NCBI GenBank assembly: GCA_029856615.1
Contig: JAHKLF010000080.1
Coordinates: 1-6,903 of the forward strand
Length of the DNA stretch: 6,903 bases
DNA from: Candidatus Njordarchaeota archaeon
Lineage (GTDB): Archaea; Asgardarchaeota; Njordarchaeia; Njordarchaeales; Njordarchaeaceae
Direction of reading: 5' to 3'
Each line of letters opens with the position of its first letter. The stretch's first letter is position 1. The translations under genes and the position numbers were made by a program. Shown one piece after another: positions 1 to 5,223 of this stretch. Below the pieces are notes generated by a model that saw only the letters and a program-made list of their open reading frames with translations, had not been told where the DNA came from and made no database searches.

Positions 1-838
1 CAATTGTAGCATACATTTTGCCATCTTTTATCGCTGCGACAGCATCATCAATTGCGTCGTATCCAACCACAATGATATCTTCGCCAGGTGTCTTTCCAGC
101 ATCCTCGATGGCTTCAATAGCTCCTAGAGCCATTTCGTCATTCGCTGCAATTACTCCTACGACATCTGGATGCGCACTTAGTATTGTGGACATCTTTTCA
201 TAGCCTTGGTTTCTATCGAAGTTAGCATCTTCCTCAGCAACGATCTCTATAGTTCCATTTTCAACAAAAGCATCAAAGACGTTGTGAAATCCCGTTTTTC
301 TATCAATTGCTGCCGTTGTCCCAGGTATTCCATTCAGAATTACGATTTTCCATGGCTGAGACTTCTCTGCTTCTCTTAGACCTTCTATGAGTGCTTTTGC
401 TGCTAGTTCTCCACCATGCACGTTATCAGATCCAATGAAACATAGTCTATCTCCTCCCGATGCATCCCTATCCGTTGTAATTACTGGTATAGCTGCATCA
501 TTTGCTGATTCTATAGCAGGCACTATAGCATCCTTATCACACGGATTTATTAGCAATGCATCTACTTGCATTCCGATGGCTTCTTCTACTTGCGTGAGTT
601 GCAATTGTGGATCATTCTGAGCATCATAGATGAGCAACTTTATATTAAGCTCATCTGCCGCTGTTTGCGCACCATCCCTAAGAGTGACGAAATATGGGTT
701 TCCTAGTGTGCTAATGAATATTGCAAATTTATATTTCGGTTTTGGTGCTAGGTAAGAAACATACGCCCAGTAACCAACACCGATAATTATTATAGCAATT
801 ATTACAGCAGCGAGATAGAGTTTTGTTTTCTCTGGCAT
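1..838 (-). CDS. rbsB: Ribose-type sugar-binding protein of CUT2 ABC importer (3' end outside window)
   Basis: Substrate-binding protein that captures a sugar outside the cell and delivers it to the permease encoded across the divergent promoter. The reading frame is open for 279 codons from ATG at 838-836 to the window edge. Residues 7-30 form a hydrophobic segment with no lipobox cysteine, so it is probably a membrane anchor or signal. A periplasmic-binding fold starts near residue 36. Aligned by eye with E. coli RbsB from memory, the ribose contacts are kept: N47 (N13), F50 (F16), N98 (N64), D123-R124 (D89-R90), R180 (R141), F207 (F164), N233 (N190) and D261 (D215). Y49 replaces F15, and the equivalent of Q235 falls just beyond the edge. 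Motifs include NPYF, TTDRDAS, HPDVVGVIAANDEMALG and VVGYDA. Ribose or a close pentose is inferred. The family is seen directly, and the exact ligand is less sure. A GGTG at 847-844 is a weak ribosome site. Confidence 0.93.
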   Translation of the reverse strand, partial: MPEKTKLYLAAVIIAIIIIGVGYWAYVSYLAPKPKYKFAIFISTLGNPYFVTLRDGAQTAADELNIKLLIYDAQNDPQLQLTQVEEAIGMQVDALLINPCDKDAIVPAIESANDAAIPVITTDRDASGGDRLCFIGSDNVHGGELAAKALIEGLREAEKSQPWKIVILNGIPGTTAAIDRKTGFHNVFDAFVENGTIEIVAEEDANFDRNQGYEKMSTILSAHPDVVGVIAANDEMALGAIEAIEDAGKTPGEDIIVVGYDAIDDAVAAIKDGKMYATI

Positions 839-864
839 AAATACACCAGGAAATTTTTATTTGT

Positions 865-872
865 TATATAAA
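865..872 (-). promoter_or_regulatory. TATA box for rbsB
   Basis: On the minus strand this reads TTTATATA inside a longer T-rich TTTTTTATATAA. It is the best archaeal TATA match in the divergent gap. A transcription start about 26 bases from its centre would fall near 842, only a few bases before the ATG at 838. The rbsB message is therefore probably leaderless or nearly so, and the GGTG at 847-844 may not be transcribed. Assigned by pattern and spacing only. Confidence 0.55.
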
Positions 873-879
873 AAACAGC

Positions 880-997
880 AAAAAATGTCAGAAATGTGGT
901 ATATTTCAACAAAATTATGTATTTAATTTTTTCGCTAACTATTAAAATTCAAAAATTTAAATTCGTAATTTTCTATGTGCAAAGAAAAAATGTCTGA
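880..997. repeat. Pair of 13-mer direct repeats in the rbsB/rbsA control region
   Basis: Copy 1 at 880-892 reads AAAAAATGTCAGA and copy 2 at 985-997 reads AAAAAATGTCTGA. They are identical at 12 of 13 positions, in the same orientation, and start exactly 105 bases apart. Copy 1 lies just upstream of the rbsB TATA box, and copy 2 overlaps the predicted rbsA transcription start. A shared operator for a sugar-responsive regulator is inferred. The A-run contributes part of the match, so chance is possible. Confidence 0.3.
956..963 (+). promoter_or_regulatory. Putative TATA box for rbsAC
   Basis: TTTAAATT preceded by an A-run (951-955) resembles an archaeal TATA box with a purine-rich upstream BRE. 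The predicted transcription start is near 985, which gives a leader of about 37 bases to the rbsA ATG at 1022. The whole gap is very AT-rich, so chance matches are likely and confidence is limited. Confidence 0.4.
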
Positions 998-1007
998 TTT
1001 CTCACTT

Positions 1008-1013
1008 GGGGGT
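1008..1013 (+). promoter_or_regulatory. SD-like GGGGGT before rbsA
   Basis: A run of five G then T ends nine bases before the rbsA ATG at 1022. It can pair with the archaeal anti-SD CCUCC with one G-U wobble. It supports ATG 1022 as the start, because an in-frame TGA at 995-997 excludes a longer protein. Confidence 0.5.
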
Positions 1014-1021
1014 TTAACTTA

Positions 1022-2584
1022 ATGCAAAAAATCATACTAAGAACAGAAAACCTTTCCAAGACATTTCCTGGCGTTCAAGCTCTCAAAAATATAAATTTCG
1101 AGCTATACAAGGGAGAAATCCATGGAATAGTGGGGGAGAATGGAGCTGGAAAATCAACCTTCGTCAAAATACTTGGAGGCATTCACCAACCTGATACTGG
1201 GAAAATTTATTTAAATGGCGAACAAGTAGAGATACGCTCTCCTCGAGACGCAAAGAGACTCGGAATCACTCTTATTCACCAAGAAATAACTCTCGTTCCT
1301 CATTTAACAGTCGCTGAAAACATATTACTTGGAAGACTCCCAACCAAGAAACTTTTTGGTTTCATTTCAGTACTTAATTACGATGAAATGTATTCTAAAG
1401 CCGAGGAGATACTAGATAGAATAGGAGTGAACATTCCCGTTACTAGCAAGGTTAAGGAATTATCCGTTGGGGAACAGCAAATTGTCGAAATAGCCCGTGC
1501 TTTGGCTGATGAAGCACAAATCATATGCATGGACGAACCCACTAGTGCACTTTCACCATATGAAATCGAGAGATTATTTGATGTAATTCGATCCTTGAAG
1601 AATGGTAATGTTTCTGTGATCTATATTTCTCACCACATTAATGAGATATTCGAGATATGCGACAGAGTCACTGTATTTAGAGATGGAGAAAAAATAGGAA
1701 CATTTCGTGTCAGTGATGTGACCCCAGAGAAAATCATAACCCTGATGATAGGCAGAAAATTATCTCAGTTCTACGCATATAGAGAGAAAAGTACAGCTAT
1801 CTGGGAGACCCCCATACTAGAAATACGTAATCTCTCGACGAGACCGATTGGAGCTAAAGCTTTAAGACTTGAAAAAATCTCTCTTAAAGTCTATCCAGGT
1901 GAAATATTAGGTATTTTTGGATTGATGGGGGCAGGAAAAACAGAACTTGCAAAAGCGGTATTTGGTGTTTATAAAATAGAGAAAGGCGAAATTCTATTAG
2001 AAGGCGAGAAGATTGATATTAGGAGACCCCTTGACGCTAAGAGATATGGAATTGTTTATGTGCCTGAGGATAGACTTCGTGAAGGTCTCGTTCTATCAAT
2101 GCCAGTAAAATGTAATATAACCTTGCCATGTTTGGATAATCTCACTGGTTCAATTCTCATTCCTCAAGAGTTGGAAAGAGATATCGCTATGAAGTGGGTG
2201 AATGCGCTTAGAATTGCCGTTCCTCATATTGATTTTAGAGCCGCTAATCTTAGTGGTGGCAATAAACAAAAAGTCGTAATAGCAAAATGGCTCGAAATGA
2301 AGCCCAAGGTAATCATATTCGACGAGCCAACGATGGGAATCGATGTTGGTGCAAAAGAGGAGATAAGAAAAATAATATCTGACCTAGCATTACAGGGTAT
2401 TGGGATAATTCTCATATCATCAGAAGCTGAAGAAGTCATGAGTTTAGCTGATAGGATTGTTGTCATGAGAAATGGAAAAATAATTGGCGAATTCGATAGG
2501 AGAGAAGTTACTAAGGATGATTTATTAGCTCTTGCATCAGGTGTGAGAAGAGAAGTAAAAGAGGATACGAAAATGGGGGGGTAG
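1022..2584 (+). CDS. rbsA: Fused double-domain sugar ABC importer ATPase (RbsA-type)
   Basis: Cytoplasmic ATPase that powers the CUT2 sugar importer. Two nucleotide-binding domains are fused in 520 residues, slightly longer than the roughly 500 I recall for E. coli RbsA. Domain 1: Walker A GENGAGKST (38-46), Q-loop HQE (86-88), signature LSVGEQQ (147-153), Walker B with MDEPTSAL (170-177), and H-loop H204. Domain 2: Walker A GLMGAGKT (300-307), VPEDR (347-351), signature LSGGNKQK (410-417), and Walker B with FDEPTMGIDVGAK (433-445). In domain 2 the switch position reads SSE (466-468) in place of histidine. This is common in RbsA, MglA and XylG proteins and suggests two unequal ATP sites. The stop codon is three bases before rbsC, so the two are cotranscribed. 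The binding-protein gene lies divergently upstream. Nucleoside (Bmp-type) importers use similar ATPases, but the RbsB-like partner favours a sugar. Confidence 0.95.
   Translation: MQKIILRTENLSKTFPGVQALKNINFELYKGEIHGIVGENGAGKSTFVKILGGIHQPDTGKIYLNGEQVEIRSPRDAKRLGITLIHQEITLVPHLTVAENILLGRLPTKKLFGFISVLNYDEMYSKAEEILDRIGVNIPVTSKVKELSVGEQQIVEIARALADEAQIICMDEPTSALSPYEIERLFDVIRSLKNGNVSVIYISHHINEIFEICDRVTVFRDGEKIGTFRVSDVTPEKIITLMIGRKLSQFYAYREKSTAIWETPILEIRNLSTRPIGAKALRLEKISLKVYPGEILGIFGLMGAGKTELAKAVFGVYKIEKGEILLEGEKIDIRRPLDAKRYGIVYVPEDRLREGLVLSMPVKCNITLPCLDNLTGSILIPQELERDIAMKWVNALRIAVPHIDFRAANLSGGNKQKVVIAKWLEMKPKVIIFDEPTMGIDVGAKEEIRKIISDLALQGIGIILISSEAEEVMSLADRIVVMRNGKIIGEFDRREVTKDDLLALASGVRREVKEDTKMGG
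2575..2582 (+). promoter_or_regulatory. G7 tract serving as rbsC ribosome site
   Basis: Seven consecutive G (2575-2581) encode most of the last Met-Gly-Gly of RbsA and run into its TAG stop. The tract ends six bases before the rbsC ATG at 2588. It is the only SD-like sequence there, so translation of rbsC is probably coupled to termination of rbsA. Confidence 0.5.
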
Positions 2585-2587
2585 ATC

Positions 2588-3571
2588 ATGCCCTCTCGTG
2601 AAAGTAAGGATATAAGAGAACAGCTAAGAATTTATGTCCTTGCATTATACAGCAAGGAAGAATTTAAACCTTTCGTCGCATTAATCGGTATAATCCTCGT
2701 CTCATCAATCTTATCCCCATATTACCTAACTATATACAACTGGAGAACAATACTAGCTCAAGCTTCTCCATATATAATACTGGCTATCGGCGAAACCCTC
2801 ATAATTCTAATGGGGAGCATTGATCTCTCACCTGGATCTGTCTTAGCGTTGAGCGGCGCTGTTACTGCGAGCTGTATAATGTTGCTAGGATTGCCGGTCT
2901 GGCTTTCTGTTCTTATAGGATTAGCTATTGGAGGCATATTAGGCCTCATTAATGGTATCATGGTAACAAAGGCAAAAATACCATCCTTTGTCGCTACTCT
3001 AGCCATGTTAGCAGCAGCGAGAGGTCTTACGCTCATAATTACTGGGGGTAGACCTATTAGTGGTCTGCCAGACGAGTTCACTCGGTTAGCCGGCTTTGTA
3101 TATAATATCCCCGTACCTTTTCTGATAACCCTTATAGTCCTCTTCTTCACAACGTTTCTGCTAAAATATACCAAGATTGGTAGGTACGTGTACGCTATAG
3201 GAGGCAACGAAGAGGCCGCAAGATTCTCTGGAATTAACGTCGATGCCGTCAAAATAGTGATTTTCACGCTTTCTGGAATATTATATGGATTGGCGGGAAT
3301 AATAATTGCCGCTAGACTTGCATCAGCTTACCCTCAAGCAGGTGTGGGGTACGAGCTTGATGCTATCGCTTCTTCTGTGTTAGGGGGAGTACAACTCATA
3401 GGAGGCTTAGGGTCTCCCATTGGTGCATTGATCGGAACCTTAATCCTGATTACAATAACTAATATCCTGATTCTTCTGAATGTTAATCCTTATTACCAAT
3501 TCGTTGTGAAAGGATTCGTATTAGCCTTAGCTGCGACAACCTTGACGCGCGGTCTTAGATATACTAAGTAA
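2588..3571 (+). CDS. rbsC: CUT2 sugar ABC importer permease (RbsC-type)
   Basis: Integral membrane subunit that forms the sugar channel, probably as a homodimer with RbsA on the cytoplasmic face. It has 327 residues, the usual length for the BPD_transp_2 family. A hydrophilic N-terminus of about 26 residues is followed by many hydrophobic segments, at roughly 28-43, 59-75, 83-101, 103-125, 134-152, 175-193, 221-245, and several more to about 320. Family hallmarks are GSIDLSPGSVLALSGAV (76-92), the GGRPISGLP loop (153-161), and GGNEEAARFSGINV (205-218), the EAA-like loop expected to dock on the ATPase. It starts three bases after the rbsA stop. After it comes an AT-rich gap and then an unrelated GTPase gene. 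No kinase, mutarotase or isomerase gene for the sugar is present in the window. Confidence 0.95.
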   Translation: MPSRESKDIREQLRIYVLALYSKEEFKPFVALIGIILVSSILSPYYLTIYNWRTILAQASPYIILAIGETLIILMGSIDLSPGSVLALSGAVTASCIMLLGLPVWLSVLIGLAIGGILGLINGIMVTKAKIPSFVATLAMLAAARGLTLIITGGRPISGLPDEFTRLAGFVYNIPVPFLITLIVLFFTTFLLKYTKIGRYVYAIGGNEEAARFSGINVDAVKIVIFTLSGILYGLAGIIIAARLASAYPQAGVGYELDAIASSVLGGVQLIGGLGSPIGALIGTLILITITNILILLNVNPYYQFVVKGFVLALAATTLTRGLRYTK

Positions 3572-3593
3572 ACCACCCCATTTTAATCTAAAC

Positions 3594-3601
3594 TTTTTAA
3601 A
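3594..3601 (+). promoter_or_regulatory. Putative TATA box for the GTPase gene
   Basis: TTTTTAAA lies 22 bases after the rbsC stop. A transcription start about 26 bases from its centre would fall near 3624, giving a leader of about 32 bases to the TTG start at 3656. The five-T run (3594-3598) could equally help end rbsC transcription. Confidence 0.4.
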
Positions 3602-3626
3602 GAAAATTATCAAGAAACCCATTAGT

Positions 3627-3642
3627 AGGTAATCCATTACCT
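3627..3642. repeat. Perfect palindrome upstream of the GTPase gene (candidate operator)
   Basis: AGGTAAT, a CC spacer, then ATTACCT: two perfect 7-base arms. It begins about three bases after the predicted transcription start and ends two bases before the GGGG ribosome site. The 2-base spacer is too tight for the full RNA hairpin, so a dimeric DNA-binding protein site is likelier than an RNA structure. The symmetry is seen directly, and the regulatory role is inferred. Confidence 0.4.
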
Positions 3643-3655
3643 CTGGGGAAATGAA

Positions 3656-4210
3656 TTGTCGTTTAGAACATACTTCAAAGTCGTTTTGATAGGAGAAGGC
3701 GCCGTCGGTAAGACATCCATCGCTAAGCGGTATTTGAAGGGGGAGTTTACTCATGAATATAAGCAAACACTTGGTGTCGATATTTTCAGTAAATCCACGA
3801 AAATCGATATTGGTCAACGAACCATCCGTATCCAGTGGATAATTTGGGATCTAGCGGGACAGCCAAAATATAAGGATGTAAGGAAAACATTTTATAAAGG
3901 AGCAAAAGGTGGTATTCTGGTCTTTGATGTATCTCGAAAAGAAACATATGAAGCTGCTATGAATTGGGCGAATGAGTTTATTATCAATTCCGGTAGGCAC
4001 CCAATAGTTCTCGTTGGCAATAAAATTGATTTACGCGAAAAATATCCTGATTGTGTTACACGGGAAGAAGGAGAAAAACTGGCGAAAATACTATCAAAGA
4101 TGCTGGGTTATGAAGTTCCGTATGTCGAATCAAGCGCATTAAAGAATATAAATATCGATGAGATTTTCAATACCCTTGGACGCTTGATATTATCAAAGGT
4201 TTTTAAGTAA
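3656..4210 (+). CDS. Ras/Rab-like small GTPase
   Basis: GTP-binding molecular switch of the Ras superfamily, 184 residues, a single G domain with little else. All five G motifs are visible: G1 GEGAVGKTS (13-21), G2 threonine T38 in QTLGVD, G3 WDLAGQ with D65, G68 and Q69, G4 NKID (122-125), and G5 SSAL (159-162). The catalytic glutamine is present, so it should hydrolyse GTP. WDLAGQ and GVDIFSK in switch I resemble Rab more than Arf. The C-terminus ends in SKVFK with no cysteine for prenylation and no hypervariable tail, so membrane attachment is not evident. TTG at 3656 is the only plausible start: GGGG (3645-3648) lies seven bases before it, and an in-frame TAG is at 3626-3628. No roadblock, longin or other partner gene is in the window. 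Its biological role is unknown. Confidence 0.93.
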   Translation: MSFRTYFKVVLIGEGAVGKTSIAKRYLKGEFTHEYKQTLGVDIFSKSTKIDIGQRTIRIQWIIWDLAGQPKYKDVRKTFYKGAKGGILVFDVSRKETYEAAMNWANEFIINSGRHPIVLVGNKIDLREKYPDCVTREEGEKLAKILSKMLGYEVPYVESSALKNINIDEIFNTLGRLILSKVFK

Positions 4211-4215
4211 TTTTT
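4211..4215 (+). terminator. T-run after the GTPase stop
   Basis: Five T residues follow the TAA stop directly. Archaeal termination often occurs at short T-tracts without a hairpin, so this could end the GTPase transcript. The remaining 60 bases before the next ribosome site show no clear TATA box, so read-through into the hydrolase gene is also possible. Confidence 0.25.
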
Positions 4216-4275
4216 CATGATTCAGTTAGTACTGTAGCCTAGAGCTATTTGTAGACATATTTTTACCTGATTTTC

Positions 4276-4282
4276 GAGGTGA
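4276..4282 (+). promoter_or_regulatory. SD sequence GAGGTGA that decides the hydrolase start
   Basis: GAGGTGA is a near-perfect archaeal SD. It contains a GTG (4279-4281) in frame with the hydrolase, but that codon lies within the ribosome site itself. TTG at 4288, six bases after GAGGTG, has correct spacing and is preferred as the start. Confidence 0.65.
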
Positions 4283-4287
4283 AATTC

Positions 4288-5199
4288 TTGGTAAAAATTG
4301 CAAATATCTACAAAAACATTTTCTTGGTGGATGTGGGGCATCCCGAATTACCTCAAACGTTCGGATGCTATATCATAGTAGGCGATAGGATAATGATAAT
4401 AGATCCCGGTCCAACCAAATTCTTCAATTCTCTACTTTCAGCATTTGATGAATTAGGTCTAAATAAAGGAGATGTAGCTTATATCGCTCTTACACACATA
4501 CATCCTGATCATTATGGCGCTGCTAGCAAATTAGTTAATCATTTCCCTAATGCCAAAATATTAGTCCATCCTAAAGGGAAACCCCATATTGTTAATCCGC
4601 AAAAGTTATGGGATTCCGCCGTGGAAGTCCTAGGAGAGGTAGTTAATTACATCGGGAAACCAGATCCAATGGATGAGAACAGAATAAGGGAAGTGAAGGA
4701 TTATGAAATAATAAGCTTATCAGACGATATCTGCGTTCTAGCTTTATTCACGCCAGGCCATGCTAGTCACCACATTTCATACTTCACTGATTGGGGCAAT
4801 ATTATGTTCGCGGGAGATTCTGCTGGACTATGCATGGATGGTTATCTAGCCCCAACGACTCCTCAGCCATTCGAGTTGGAGGCAGCACTGGAGTCAATAC
4901 ATAAAATGCTCCTCCTTAGACCAGACCATACCGCATATATACACTTTGGGATGTATGGAAATGGATTTAGGAAGCTTATTGAATATTACGGGCAATTAAA
5001 TTTATGGAAGAATATGATCACAAAATTGTACAAGGAAGGCAGAAGGGGCGAAGAATTACTTGACATGCTCTTAAGAGTAGATCATAATGCTAGAGAATTT
5101 CTAGATAAAATAAAGGAAAATCCGTTTCTGTCCGACGGCGTTCATAGAAGCCTTCATGGATTTCTCAGTTATCTGAGAAAAAGCGGTGTTATAGATTAA
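4288..5199 (+). CDS. Metallo-beta-lactamase-fold hydrolase
   Basis: Probable cytoplasmic metal-dependent hydrolase of the MBL superfamily (glyoxalase II-like branch), 303 residues from TTG 4288. A GTG at 4279 would add three residues but overlaps the SD. Metal ligands are complete: H70, H72, D74 and H75 in THIHPDH, H158 in TPGH, D177 in AGDS, and H219 in IHFG. D39 in IIDPG fits the conserved strand-end aspartate. This pattern predicts a two-metal site. PTTPQPFELEAALESI (189-204) follows the metal aspartate and resembles a recurring family motif. The last 75 or so residues look helical and may cap the active site. No KH, CPSF or DNA-processing domain is visible, so RNA cleavage is unlikely. 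The substrate cannot be named; a thioester, lactone or phosphoester are all possible. It follows the GTPase on the same strand with a 77-base gap. Confidence 0.92.
   Translation: MVKIANIYKNIFLVDVGHPELPQTFGCYIIVGDRIMIIDPGPTKFFNSLLSAFDELGLNKGDVAYIALTHIHPDHYGAASKLVNHFPNAKILVHPKGKPHIVNPQKLWDSAVEVLGEVVNYIGKPDPMDENRIREVKDYEIISLSDDICVLALFTPGHASHHISYFTDWGNIMFAGDSAGLCMDGYLAPTTPQPFELEAALESIHKMLLLRPDHTAYIHFGMYGNGFRKLIEYYGQLNLWKNMITKLYKEGRRGEELLDMLLRVDHNAREFLDKIKENPFLSDGVHRSLHGFLSYLRKSGVID
5161..5180. repeat. 8-base inverted repeat near the end of the hydrolase gene
   Basis: TTTCTCAG, loop TTAT, CTGAGAAA: perfect 8-base arms with a 4-base loop, inside the hydrolase coding sequence 17 bases before its stop codon. 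It could form an RNA hairpin near the message 3' end on either strand. No T-run follows directly on either strand, so it is not a classical intrinsic terminator. Confidence 0.35.
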
Positions 5200-5211
5200 A
5201 AATGCTAAAAA
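5198..5211 (-). terminator. T-tracts after the ATPase gene on the minus strand
   Basis: Read on the minus strand, the 24-base gap after the ATPase stop is pyrimidine-rich and has two TTTTT tracts, at 5211-5207 and 5202-5198. The second overlaps the stop codon of the converging hydrolase gene. Such tracts are sufficient for archaeal termination, so they probably end the permease/ATPase operon. Confidence 0.4.
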
Positions 5212-5223
5212 TTGAAGAAGAGA

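Noticed and set aside
18..620. Plus-strand open frames of 61 and 77 codons within this stretch
   Set aside because: They lie antisense to the clear rbsB frame, are serine/alanine-rich as expected for a shadow, and show no recognisable domain or SD.
921..948. AATTTT/AAAATT inverted repeat in the divergent gap
   Set aside because: The arms are only six A/T bases in a very AT-rich stretch and are expected by chance.
2224..2589. Minus-strand frame of 121 codons
   Set aside because: It is antisense to the second ATPase domain of RbsA, whose motifs are intact, and has no family features.
2758..3267. Minus-strand frame of 169 codons
   Set aside because: It is antisense to the RbsC membrane spans. 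The composition follows the complementary strand and no domain is visible.
3651..3653. ATG just after the GGGG ribosome site as the GTPase start
   Set aside because: It is not in frame with the GTPase and is only two bases from the G-run. TTG at 3656 is in frame with proper spacing.
3527..3817. Minus-strand frame of 96 codons spanning the rbsC-GTPase gap
   Set aside because: It overlaps both the rbsC end and the conserved P-loop region of the GTPase, has no SD, and has no recognisable product.
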